Of a DNA stretch of 64,000 bases, positions 47,801 to 56,955 are shown piece after piece. Numbering within the stretch: position 1 is the stretch's first letter; the number at the start of each line of letters is the position of its first letter. The notes below the pieces were generated by a model that ran no database searches, was not told the DNA's origin, and saw only the letters and a program-made list of their open reading frames with translations. The stretch lies in contig NW_022145611.1 in NCBI RefSeq assembly GCF_000002235.5, positions 13,052,882 to 13,116,881 on the forward strand, given 5' to 3'. The position numbers were made by a program, and so were the translations under genes. The stretch is from Strongylocentrotus purpuratus (Eukaryota > Echinodermata > Echinoidea > Camarodonta > Strongylocentrotidae).

Positions 47801-48832
47801 GAACTACAAGGTAGGTGTCGTAGGAGAGAATGATGCAGAGTCATGTTGTGTCATTGACCATTAGATTGCATACATTCTAGAAACCGTTTTATAATATTTT
47901 ATAACAATTAGTCCATATTCACTCATTTTGATCAATAGTTTTGATGAATGATTTTGAGGAGATTAGAAATCTGTACAACCTTGAATGATCTTAAGTGGTT
48001 TGTTGTACTTTAGTGAGATCATTTATTGCACAATCCTTTTTTTTCTGTTAAACAGGAAACACATGGATAAGTATATCTTTGGCATGCAGAAGAAAAGAGC
48101 CAGTCGACGGGGGAAGAACGTTCCAGAGACTACACACAATGTCAGTCCACCTCTCAAGGCAAGTTTCTTCTCAAAGATTTATCTAAATCTTTGATGTTGT
48201 TAGAAGAGCTCCCATTTGAAATTCAGCATTTTACAAGTGGCTTTGGTGCATGGATCGAGCTAAAATTGAATTGAATTAAAGTGATTTGTTAAGAAAATAT
48301 CTTGCTGCCAAAGGCCAAAATCGCGAAGTCTTTTACAGGGTATAAATACAAAATAAGTAAATTCCTGACAATCGTAATAATAAATGGATAATAAATATGA
48401 TATTTCATAACTAAGGTGAACAATTGTGTATGCATAACCATAAACAAGTGTACCTCAAAACAAGTATTTTATTGTAGATTGGCCGTAAAGGAATTGAATG
48501 GAACACCTCAACGAAAATTGCAGTAGAACTGTATGTTTTGTTAACTGTATATTTCTCGGTAGACGATATATGATAAAAAAATATCCAATCCGTTTGTCAC
48601 ACATACGTGACAGTTAACGGTGACACTGGCCCAGCAAGAGTAAAACATCTCTTTTCTTGTTGCACAGGTAAGGCAGAGGCAGTTGAAAACCCAGACCATG
48701 GCCATGACTCCGACCATATCCGAAGCATTCCAGGTCGACCCCGTCCAAGGCACGGATTCTGACGAAGACGAAGGAGACTACTACTGGTCTGACGAGGAAA
48801 ACAATTCAGCACCAAACAGCAAGAAACATTAG
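31563..48832 (+). CDS. MIS18BP1: MIS18-binding protein 1 / KNL2, complete gene of 16 coding exons
   Basis: Exons: 31563-31618, 32699-32780, 33489-33848, 34740-34926, 36484-36647, 37614-37696, 38334-38467, 39557-39650, 40519-40709, 41479-41693, 43942-44906, 45998-46194, 46528-46667, 47172-47368, 48056-48158, 48668-48832. Phases agree at every junction; total 3333 nt, 1110 aa, against about 1130 in human. Order: SANTA about 284-386, CENP-C motif 465-484, SANT 834-888, then a conserved tail (KGTMKRKRQLRELI, DKYIFGMQKK, DEGDYYWSDEE) that matches the vertebrate C-terminus piece by piece. Known role: chromatin protein that brings the MIS18 complex and HJURP-type chaperone to centromeres to load CENP-A. 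The last intron uses GC (AAG then GCAAGT). The first exon is the least certain. Confidence 0.9.
31690..32260. mobile_element. Hairpin element in MIS18BP1 intron 1
   Basis: Left arm (TTTTGTGTAATTTTTCTTTT ... GCACTTTCTCACAGGATTCA, AGCACAATACAATT) and right arm are inverted copies of about 120 bp, with a second short inverted pair (ACCGACGGT near 32029 and ACCGTCGGT near 32125). A SINE lies between. Ends not exactly placed. Confidence 0.5.
31803..32018 (+). mobile_element. tRNA-derived SINE in MIS18BP1 intron 1
   Basis: Head with A-box-like GATAGCACAGTCGGTAGAGC and B-box-like GGGTTGAAACC, then TGCCCTTTGGTAAGGCATTA, a body block shared with the SINE at 7337-8190, and a tail TTAGCAGTCAGGAAAAATAA. 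Nested in the hairpin element. Confidence 0.65.
35747..36364. mobile_element. hAT-type element carrying a LINE reverse-transcriptase piece
   Basis: GTTTAGAG flanks both ends (35739-35746, 36365-36372). Ends TAGTGCTGTAAC and CTACAGCACTA are inverted, and GTTTAACCG/CGGTTAAAC repeats lie inside. Between a T run (about 35856-35889) and an A run (36229-36279), 35960-36150 on the minus strand reads LTHGVPQGSILGPLLFLIYF, a reverse-transcriptase motif with a frameshift just upstream. It is either a captured LINE piece or a nested insertion. Confidence 0.75.
36713..36895 (+). mobile_element. SINE with 7SL-like head in MIS18BP1 intron 5
   Basis: Starts AGGCGTTGTGGCGTGCGCC and TGTAATCC, close to the 5' Alu domain of SRP RNA (GGCGCGGTGGCGCGTGCCTGTAGTCC). 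A B-box-like GGTTCGAAACT follows at nearly the same spacing as in Alu/7SL. The body CTTTCGGATGGTGACG and tail GTCTGTAAAAACCCCAATAC match tails at 20680 and 20853. A tRNA origin cannot be excluded. Confidence 0.45.
37340..37480. repeat. GAT and GAA/GAG trinucleotide tract
   Basis: GATGGTGATGATGATGATAA then AAGAAGGAGAAGAAGAAGAA and GGAGGAGGAGG. The frame gives a Lys/Glu run but has no splice sites; intronic. Confidence 0.7.
37614..39650 (+). CDS. MIS18BP1: SANTA domain exons of MIS18BP1
   Basis: Exons 37614-37696, 38334-38467 and 39557-39650 encode DLDQWIIKWLGSGLKHIAVE, then EDPEGSFWHSTAIIKR, SGSRYSLHGNINKLL, and FLRRFQKGFPAKWKAYLVEE. Human MIS18BP1 has the same order: LQEWMIK, ICVEG, YWHSNVIIERI, SGNVYILKG, IRKFMFGFPENWKEHI. 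SANTA is found in KNL2 proteins and helps chromatin association. A 295-bp MITE lies in the first of the two introns. Confidence 0.92.
37722..38018. mobile_element. MITE in MIS18BP1 intron 6
   Basis: Inverted termini CCAGTGGGGTGTTTAACAAA with GATCCTAGG on the left and CTTAGGATCTTTGTGAAACA with CCCCCCTGG on the right, about 30 bp each. A related end, CCAGGGGGTGTTTCACAAC, occurs alone at 52608. Confidence 0.6.
38840..38877 (+). repeat. Uninterrupted run of 38 G in MIS18BP1 intron 7
   Basis: The longest pure G run in the window, on the transcribed-sense strand of an essential gene; continues as TGGGCGGGG. Could form G-quadruplex in RNA or DNA. Length is likely to vary and is easily misassembled. 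Confidence 0.85.
39190..39430 (+). mobile_element. LINE 3'-end remnant
   Basis: TTTGGTCCTTGGACCTTTGA followed by CCGAAATAAATAAATGAATT is a LINE 3' terminus with a small tandem repeat, inside MIS18BP1 intron 7. No coding part recognised. Confidence 0.4.
40762..40840 (-). mobile_element. LINE 3'-end remnant
   Basis: On the minus strand ends AATAAAAACCTGAATGGGAT and three GGATT-type repeats, an L2/CR1-like 3' end. A similar minus-strand end (ATGAATTTATTCACTGC) is at 42030-42130. Confidence 0.4.
41479..41693 (+). CDS. MIS18BP1: CENP-C motif exon of MIS18BP1
   Basis: Encodes residues 451-522 with SGRKVLPPLEYWRGQR at 469-484. The CENP-C motif that grips the CENP-A nucleosome reads close to R-x-x-R-x-x-x-x-P-L-x-Y-W-R-G-E-R; both anchoring features, the basic residues and the Tyr-Trp pair, are present. 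Known: frog, chicken and plant KNL2 carry this motif between SANTA and SANT, while eutherian mammals lost it. Its presence suggests direct recognition of CENP-A nucleosomes here. Confidence 0.88.
42841..43801. mobile_element. mariner-like element with inverted arms of about 220 bp
   Basis: TA at both flanks. Ends CCATGCGTCCCAAAAAAAAC and the complement of CCGTGCGTCCAAAAAAAAAA. Arms 42841-43080 and 43590-43801 share CACTTTTG, GAAAGCTCATAAA, GACACCAAAAAGTC, AATTCATGCTTGGG and AATTGGAAGGCTAATTCCTG. About 510 bp between the arms has no transposase. Confidence 0.75.
43942..46194 (+). CDS. MIS18BP1: Large linker exon and SANT/Myb domain of MIS18BP1
   Basis: Exon 43942-44906 (965 nt) encodes a Ser/Lys/Glu-rich disordered linker with a doubled P(R/K)KSLDT motif and several basic clusters. 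It ends in WKPDELHRLHR, which exon 45998-46194 continues as FWHRVASSVGTRTEWECQQ. Human has WNEKELQKLHCAF, GFWSEVAAAVGSRSPEECQ. The split inside the SANT helix is phase 2. The intron between holds a 499-bp TTAA-type MITE. Confidence 0.92.
45363..45861. mobile_element. TTAA-type MITE family A, copy 2
   Basis: TTAA flanks, termini AGGTAATACAAAGTTTTGG and inverse, full length (499 bp), opposite orientation to copy 1. Located in the intron that splits the SANT domain of MIS18BP1. Confidence 0.75.
46528..48832 (+). CDS. MIS18BP1: Conserved C-terminal exons of MIS18BP1
   Basis: Exons 46528-46667, 47172-47368, 48056-48158 and 48668-48832. They encode KGTMKRKRQLRELIQQ and SEEDLFDSTP, an acidic run, KTPSTRF and SPGLLNSVEKKHMDKYIFG, and an acidic end DSDEDEGDYYWSDEE. 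Each has a human counterpart (VGTLKRKQQMREFLEQ, DDFFSTTP, SPGMLGSINRNDCDKYVF, EEEKDYYFSNSD). The exon at 48056 ends AAG with GCAAGT after it, a GC-AG intron; no GT donor fits the phase nearby. Confidence 0.9.
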
Positions 48833-49090
48833 AACCGAATGGATTTTGAAAGCAAACGTTGGTTATTTGGCATATCTTGCAGGGCATATTTTGGGCATTT
48901 TGAGGCTAAAACGCATTTGCTGTGCCTCTCTCAAAATGACATAGTTCAAGACCACTGGAGTCATGCCCTGGTACGGGCCTTATGTGGTTCAAAAGTGGCC
49001 TACCCCTATAAATAATGCCATTCATGCTGTCTAAGGTGCTAGTAGGAAGGTGTGCATAATATTCTCTCAATAAAACAATAAATTCATTTT
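48833..49090 (+). promoter_or_regulatory. MIS18BP1: MIS18BP1 3' UTR with poly(A) signal
   Basis: AATAAA at 49069-49074, with ACAATAAATTC directly after, 237 nt past the TAG stop, followed by a T-rich stretch. Cleavage is expected near 49090. Confidence 0.6.
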
Positions 49091-49873
49091 ATTTTGGAAA
49101 GTAAATGCAAATGCTTTCTTAAGTACAAGAAAGATAAAAATAGCTGAGGTGCTAATGCACTGTTCCACTCTGCACTTTCTGTGTATTTTTTTTGAAGCTT
49201 AATGTGAATAATGACTTTTAGGATTTATGACATTTATGTATTTATACTTATTTGTATATACAGTTTTTTGTAACTTTCCTAATTTTGATTTTATAAGCAA
49301 TCATGAACTAAGTTTCAAGAAGCAAATAATTCATTTTCACTTTTATTTTTATATTGTCAAATGCAATTTTGAATTTTGCAGGGGTACAAATTTCACAGTT
49401 CAAGCTACTAGTGGAAATATATAAAGCTATCTTGTAAAATAAATTTAAGTTATTGGTAAAATCTGAAGGCTGTGACATAGAAAGGGTTAATTTATCAGCT
49501 TTGACCACCTTGAAAATTGTATGATATCCTGGATAATTTTTATTGAAGGAATGCCCACATGAGATTTTTTTTGTTAAGTTCTGAGTATCTGAATTGGCCA
49601 TTCTAGTTTGTTGTTCAAGCAGAACTATTGCCAATTAAAGGGCTTCTGGTTGTGTATATAGCAGAATGATGCATGTGTACCAACAGTATACAGTATTGCA
49701 CCTATTGTATATAGTATTGCTTATGTTATGAAATCCTTGCTCTCATATTTTAGAGACAATATACATTACTATTTAATAATATGTGTTTTTATATTTTTAT
49801 TCTTTTAATTGTAATTGCATTTCAGATATACATGAATTATAGTTCTACTTCTAACATTCTCCTTTTAGGCTTA

Positions 49874-50209
49874 TAGTGTGGTACGGTATGTCACTGAAAC
49901 AGCTCCCGTAGGATTTTTGTGCCAAAGTTGATTTTTTTTTTTTTTTTTGTTGCATTTTTGGATTCATTGGGCCCAAGCTATCAGAAATTGATGGGGTTCA
50001 AATTTTCCCGAAGACACCAAATTTCCCTATTGCGCGTTATATAAGCCATTTTGGCGCCCAATATGGACTCCCCAGGAAATGAAGGAGGGGTCTGAAAATT
50101 TGAACCCCATCATTTTTGGCCAATTGGGACCCTTTTAAAGCTAAAATAGCACCAAAAAAAAAAATCAACTTTGGCTCAAAAATCCGGGATTACATTCCAT
50201 ACCGCACTA
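49874..50209. mobile_element. Palindromic MITE, Harbinger-like
   Basis: TTA on both sides (49871-49873, 50210-50212). Inverted termini TAGTGTGGTACGGTATG and CATACCGCACTA-like; further in, CCAAAGTTGATTTTTTTT pairs with AAAAAAAATCAACTTTGG and TTGATGGGGTTCAAATTTTC with its complement. 336 bp, no ORF. A TTA duplication suggests PIF/Harbinger. Confidence 0.65.
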
Positions 50210-50212
50210 TTA

Positions 50213-53200
50213 CTGTCATATGAGATTGTTCACCACTTCTGAAGTACCCCTGCTGTCAAATTTAAAAATTCAACTTACAAGTTTCTAAGTTTGTGTATAA
50301 GTCGGATTTACAGTAAACAAGCCCAGCATCTGGCCGGTTTTTAATATTTTACCTGTGAGTAAGTGCGTGCGTGCTCACCCCATGAGTTCACCTTCCCGAA
50401 CCAGAATGGGCTATGTGAATGTAAAAAAGACGCATATCAGAACAGTTACCCCCCCCCCCCCCCCCTCCCCCTTCAAATTAAACACAACAGAAATTACCCC
50501 CTACCCTAAAGAGTAATTTTTGAAAATACAATTCCCCCTTGTTAATGCATTATTCTACTTGAGTTTTGTTTGTTGTCTGGTTGATAATTGTCCTAGTGAG
50601 ATAGTTGTCTAACTTGTCTGGGATGAACTATCTTCTTGTTTTTTTGTGGTTTTTTTTTGGGGGGGTGGGAAAAATATAATTGTTGCTCTAGGTATCTGTT
50701 ACATTTTTTATGTATAGGAGGGTCATCTTATGAATGGGTTTACTGCCTCATGGAGCAATTCCTTGTGTTTAAAGTGAATCTAAAACTGACTACAATAGTT
50801 TATATAATCAAGTTACATGTACAGTATAACATATATCTATTTCCAATTCTTCATGGTTTTACCATAAATATTCAGTTGTAGTACAGTAACTGAACTTTAT
50901 AGTGTTTCATTAAGGTCAATAAGGTTTTTTTTCTTAATGAAAAATAACAATTATCTCTGATCCTATCTAGCCTTCAATGATTTTAACACTGGCATTCCGA
51001 TCTTTCATTAGACATGTTTATGGAATCAGTTAGAAAATGCAAGGATGTCAAAAGAACTCCTCCAAATTATTTGCGTGAACACAATTTTGATTCAGATTTT
51101 ATTTTAGATTTTTGAAATGCTTATTGTCAGAAAATATGTCTAATAAGAGTTGGGGGTTGATAAGTTTAGAGCTTAATCTTTTGGAGGTTTGTGTTTATGA
51201 TAATGTTTTATCCATGTAGCCAAAATACAATAAAAATGGAACTTGCCGAATATGTTCTTATATTCATATTGCTTGTGTTTAATGATACATGTGGCTAGAT
51301 ATTTTGATATTCTGCCCATGTTTCCAAAGAATTTTAATGAAAATAAGTGAAAGGAACTCCAAATTCTAGGCATTTGCTCTTAGTCTAAACTTTAGAATAG
51401 TTTAAAACCATTGTTTTCAAGGTATCGTATGCAAGTCAAAGTACTGTGAATGGGGGGGGGGGGGGAGGGGGGAGGGGCCTTCCCAAAACTCTACATGGGA
51501 TTTATCAAAGACTGATAATCTTCAGAATTACAAACTATTTTTGTTTAATGCATCCGGGATTTCGAGCGCTTGGATCCATCTCATTTCATACACCGAAACG
51601 GGTAGCCCAGCAGAGCCAGGGTATTAATAGAGCACCTTGCATGATGGATTTGGGCACTATGAAAATATTATATATTATCATTATTTACCATCATTTGCAG
51701 AGGAATGCATTGTACAGAGATAAACCAAATAGAAGCAAGAAAGAGAGATAAAATCAGTTCCATTTTGTTTCTCTCCCTCTTACTCCCAAAACAAGGGAGG
51801 TGTATGTTACCATCAGATTAACACCCTGGGATGCATTAATCCTGATAATGATCTCTTTATCATACACCATTACAGTAATCATGTGCTCAGGAACCAACAT
51901 CATTTATAGATGAAACAAAAAGGGTGCTTACTTAATATCGTTTTTTGTTGTTGTGTGGATTTAATGATAACACAGAATCAGAGAATAAGGTTGACTCGTA
52001 AAATATTAATGATTTCTGTATATTATCTTACATTTGTTATGGATTTGAACAATACATAGCTCATCTTATTTATCCTTTATATTAGATGCCAATAAAAAGG
52101 AGGATGTTAGAAATGCAATGATTATTTGAGAGTGTATATGTGTGTCTATTTTTGCAATTTTTTTCTTTTTGCATTTTTTGATTCTTATAAATTAAAGGTT
52201 CTACTTAGCTGAGCATTTTCGAGACATTGTGCATTATCTAGTTTGGTGAACAGCAAGATAAACAAACAAAAAAGAAGAAAGTGAAATATCCCTTATTTGA
52301 TTTTTGAAATTCATTTACAACCATATTTGTCTAAAATGTAAATTTTCCAACTTGAGGCAGCCGATATTAATCAAGAAAAATAAACAGGACGAGTTTTACA
52401 CAAAATGATCACCATTTTGCCTTTCCCAGAACTATATATCTATATTCTATATATATATATATATATATCATGAGTATTTTTTTTTACTTCAAATCAATTG
52501 ACAATATAAAATGATACATGTAGGTCAGTGAAAGTTTGAGAAAGATAAAAAAAAATATGAAAAGCTATGATTTTCTTAATGTTTTAAATATGACACAGTA
52601 AGTGAGACCAGGGGGTGTTTCACAACGATCAAAAGTCACAATTATAATTAATAAATGACACATATTTGGAAAGCTTATCCTCCTCTTTCATTTGATGCAA
52701 CTCATATGATGCATATTTCACGCATGAGTGATTAAAAGCAATTTGAAGAGAGGAAACCAAAAAGTCATTTGGCGGGCGGTATCTGAATTTCAAGGAGAAA
52801 ATCACATTTCTAGAAAGTTCAATTTCTGCCCTTTCATAAACACCTCAATCAGGAAAACTGAGCCAGGAATAACAAAGTTCTGTTTGTTTAAAAATGCTTG
52901 CATTTCCATAATTTGATCAAACGGGTTCGTTTTCACGTTTTAACTCCGTTTCGTTGAAGATCAGCCATGCATCAGGTCTTTCGTCTTCTTTGTGCATGGT
53001 ACGGTAGTATAATTACCCCAGGGGGGGGGGGTATACGCACATATTAAGACAGTACGGGGATGTGCCGCTCTAATTAGTTGCTTTTTTCACACGAAAATCC
53101 CGAAACATGGGTCCGTTTTTCCAAAATTTCCAACTCATTATACTTGTTTGCATAATGGTAAACATTGTGAAAAATGGGCATATATATTTCCAGAAAAATA

Positions 53201-53490
53201 CCTAAACTGGTAAAAAATGGGTATAGGTTACGAGGCATGGGTGTCACACCCCCGTCCAGACCAATTAAATCTGGGTACCCGGCACCCCCCCCCCCCCCCC
53301 CCCCCGGGATAGTACGCTCCCTGGAATATTATAGACTCGTGTGTTTCTTGTGTCCCAGTAAGAACCCTAGCTGTCTACAAAAGGCACCGCAATCAAGGGG
53401 GCAGAGATGCTCCCATCTTTTAGAGGACATGGGTAGAATAATATACTCCTCCAATTAATAATTAGCCAATAAATATTTAAGGCAAGTCTT
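50213..53490. other. Intergenic region between MIS18BP1 and CCT4
   Basis: No exon recognised. Contains C and G runs (50451-50465, 51453-51466, 53287-53304), an (AT)n at 52443-52468, and one MITE end at 52608. Confidence 0.5.
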
Positions 53491-53492
53491 AA

Positions 53493-54209
53493 AGGTAATA
53501 CAAAGTTTTGGTATGGGGTCATAAATTTGGTTCAAATGAACATAATGTAAACAAATGTGATCCTACAATATTTAGTGATCTTCGCGGTTGAAAACGAGTG
53601 TAAAGTTCTTGAAATTGTAAATAATAAACTCTTTATGTTGTATAGCTCCCTCTCAAGGTCAAGATATTAATTAAGCTATAAATTGACTAAAATCGACCGA
53701 TTAGCTATTCCCGTTTGGAAATCATATATCACAACTACATATTCTGAGATTTTCATGGTCGCAGTTAACATTGTATGGCCGTATATATAGGCGCTATTTG
53801 AAATTTATCCAAATTCACCCGGAACACCGCTAAATTTTTATATTCAATTTTTAACGAAAGCAGAAGTGTTTTAGGGGCTAATTTTTCAAGTGCTTACAGG
53901 CGCGTACACATGCAGGGGGGGGGGGGGGGGGGGTTGGGTGGTTAAACCCCCCCTCTTTGGTATTTTTATGTGTGTAACCCCCCCCCCCCCCGCCCGCCCC
54001 ATAACCCCCCTAAACCCCCCCCCCCCCATAACCCCCCTAAACCCCCCCCCCCTTTGGATTTTTTTTTTTTTTTTTTTTTTTTTAATTATTTAAAAAAAAA
54101 TAAAAAATTCCCATGGCTGATCTAAAAAGGTGACCTTACCCCCCCCCCCCCCCAACGGAGCCAAATGTCAAATTTTCAAATTTCGAGACAAAAAAAAAAA
54201 AGTGTCCTT

Positions 54210-54245
<36 letters not shown>

Positions 54246-54437
54246 TTTATTCAGCGGCTGCTGAGTCGTTGCGAAATTTTCGGCCCAATTTATGAATGTT
54301 AAACCCCCCCCCTTGAAAAAATCCTGCGTTCGCGCCTGAGTGCTTATAATACATCCACAGGGGGCCAGGGGCATCGAAATATATCTGGTAAAGAATCACT
54401 CTCCATGCACCCAATTTTCAAAATTTCCCAAAAACTA
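53493..54437. mobile_element. TTAA-type MITE family A, copy 3, split by a hAT insertion
   Basis: Left end TTAA and AGGTAATACAAAGTTTTGG; right part stops at TTTCCCAAAAACT without the terminal repeat. Homology to copies 1 and 2 pauses at 53897 and resumes at 54339. Confidence 0.75.
53897..54338. mobile_element. hAT-type MITE made mostly of C runs
   Basis: AGTGCTTA flanks (53889-53896, 54339-54346). Ends CAGGCGCGTACACATGCAGG and CCTGCGTTCGCGCCTG are inverted. The interior holds G, C, T and A runs, including 35 C at 54211-54245. Confidence 0.8.
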
Positions 54438-54977
54438 TAATTCTAGCTACTATTATAAACAGAGTATCTATCGACCAGGGCAAGAACAAGGACTGTTTGT
54501 TAAATAGGTATTTTACAGCTCTGTGGCCGGGACAATTCGATTTCCCGTTCATTCTGACTTTCTTATTGATTTTGTTTGTCTGTTTTAATTTTGTATCGGG
54601 GGATCGAGGGGGGGCTGTTATATCTCTTTGATACAGATGCTTCGAGAATATCTGGGAAAAATCATCTATGCGTCCATGCAGCACAACAGAACCGTCACAT
54701 GTTATAGAACAATGCAACAGTACTTTTCACTTTTGTACGTTAATTGAGCGAGCACGAAAATAGAAATATGCGTCAAAACAGCTGGTCAAATAGTCTACAC
54801 GTTGGTAGGTGTTGTATTGAATGGTCCGTAGACTTCCGTACGTAACTCCGAAACCTTCTTGAGCGTGAGTTCTGTGTAGCCCACGAATATTTACTTTGAT
54901 AAAATCTCTAAAAATCCGTAGCAACCCAGTATATATTTTCATTAAAATAGTATTTCTCGAAATTTAAATTGGTGAAC

Positions 54978-55080
54978 ATGCCAACCTTCAAGGGACCAAC
55001 TCATGGGCCGAGTCAATCGGCCTATGTTGATCGTGAAAAGCCAGCCGAGGTTCGACGAAGCAACATTACTGCTGCCAAAG
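54978..55080 (+). CDS. CCT4: CCT4 (T-complex protein 1 subunit delta), first coding exon
   Basis: 34 codons plus one base, ending at a GTATTT donor (phase 1). Encodes MPTFKGPTHGPSQ and AYVDREKPAEVRRSNITAAK. Human CCT4 near its start reads [20 protein letters not shown], the same spacing and pattern, and the next human residues (AVADAIRTSLGPKG) would begin in the next exon. CCT4 is a subunit of the cytosolic chaperonin TRiC/CCT that folds actin and tubulin. No exon 2 was found up to 64000, so intron 1 seems to exceed 8.9 kb and to contain the transposase-like cassette. The alternative, an orphan first-exon copy, cannot be excluded. Confidence 0.75.
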
Positions 55081-56385
55081 GTATTTTGCTGTTGTTAGTG
55101 TAATAATTTAGAAATCGATCGGGCCCCCAGCTTTTTTGTTAGTTATCCTTAATGAAGCACGCTTAATGAATTTGTTCAGAGACCTAACCGAAAAATAGAG
55201 GGGACAAGGTCAAAATGACAAAGCCACAAATTAGACTAAAATCACTGGTAGACTAATCGTGCGAATGAATGAGTAATGTCTACATGTCGGCGGTTAGGGG
55301 CGCGGCGCGGGCGCTGGTCCGCGTCCGAGGCTTTTGCCCAAAGTAAAAAAAAACTAATCTCTTTCCAGGCTTTTTGCCTACTTTGGGCAGAATCCTGAGA
55401 ATTTCAAAGGATCGTCCGCTGCCCGCATAAATTAGGATATCCTTGTAAACGCGTACAAATTGTGTCTTAAAAAATGATGATCTTCCTCATTTTCGCTGAC
55501 TTTTTTTTTCATCGGCGTGTTGGGTCCCAGAATGAGGGTTTGTCTTGATAAACGTGGACAGCAAAAAATGCAAAAAATGAGGAATGTCCGCATTTTTGGT
55601 TGACCAATCTGATTTCCGATCCACGCATAGAGGTCTAGACCGAAAACTTCAGTCTCTCTAATCGTCGGTTGTTCCACTGAGACTACGTCTGGCTCCACTA
55701 GATTCTAGACCTCCGATTATAGTAGTAGGGTGTCTGATCGCGCACCCGATGTTGTGTGCTAAAATTCTTCCCATAGAGATTGCACGCATCCCTATGCGGT
55801 CTACGTGCATTACGCGATCATGCAAAAAAAGTCAAGTTTTTTTTTTCAATTCGAACTTCAAACCTTTATCTGTTGTGATCCTGAAGGTGATACTCGATAA
55901 ATGAGGTGTCATATGAAAGAGCAGGTGAATTCCAATATTTCCACAGGGCGTTGCCTCGAAATTCTAAAAATATCTTGGTCAAAACAGCGATTTAAACATT
56001 GTGTCCTGGCTAACTCCGAGGTTTGTCACTTTTGAGATATGACGCCCCGATCGATAAGTAGTCCCAGTCCTAAGGAATTATGTATGTGCTTTTTTTTTTC
56101 GCTAGCCCCCAGGGATCACAACTGACAACAGTTTGAAAATACCCTTCTCCACATTTTTCGGATCAGCTAATTAGGGAGGCGTGACTCTGCTCAGCCCAAA
56201 TCCATGGTGACAGCGCTTAAAATCCGCTGATGCATATGCATTTAGATCACGCAACGTTCAGCGGCGCTTAGCAAATTTTGTGCGTGCTACCCGTGTCGCA
56301 AGCCTTTGTACACACTATGACGCGTACGCAGCGTTGAATATGTGTAGGCCTATTATAAGATGGGTAGAAGAATCCCTGCAATCTG
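55081..56385. other. Start of presumed CCT4 intron 1
   Basis: No gene or clear transposon terminus. Weak inverted motif GCTTTTGCCCAAAGTA and CTACTTTGGGCAGAAT (55331-55392). Several GCGC-rich short stretches. Confidence 0.4.
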
Positions 56386-56955
56386 ATTGGTCAATCTGTC
56401 TGTGATGCGCTTGCCCGTACCGTGTGTGTACTACTTGTGTGTGTATTCGGATCTGTCTGTGCTGGCGTGATGTATTTAGTGTGCACTAAGAGAGTGCATC
56501 TTCGCATTATCCCCATTGCCTGAAATGTATATGTCGCTAATGGTTAATATGCATTCATCAATTTGCAACGGGCGTCGCTGGGAACGAGCCCCTTGTTCAC
56601 GTGACATTGTTGAAGGCGGGCAATTCGCATTGTACTTGTCCCCACTGCCTGAAATGTATATGTCGCTAATGGTTAATTTACATTCATCAATTTGCAACGG
56701 GCGTCGTTAGGAACGAGCCCCTTGTTCACGTGACATTATTGAAGGCGGGTAATTAATTTAAAAGGCGGGTAATTTAAAGGGCCATCTAGTGCAGCGCGTA
56801 TGCACTGCATACGTAATTACGAGCATTATCGAAATCTACTCGATTTACGACTCTACTCGACTCCAGCTCTGAATTGGTTTGCAATTGACGTTTTTACTCT
56901 GTTTTTACCTGGATTCAACTAGCTTTTCATCTGACAGCCAGCCCCAGCCAGCATC
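56386..56955 (+). promoter_or_regulatory. Promoter-like region with duplicated 129-bp unit
   Basis: Units 56511-56639 and 56640-about 56755 differ at only a few positions. Each holds TGAAATGTATATGTCGCTAA, GCAACGGGCGTCG and CACGTGAC (56598-56605, 56727-56734), a perfect E-box exactly 129 bp apart. A reverse CCAAT box (ATTGG) is at 56386. The unit lies 200-440 bp upstream of the large ORF, where its promoter should be. No TATA box. Confidence 0.5.
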
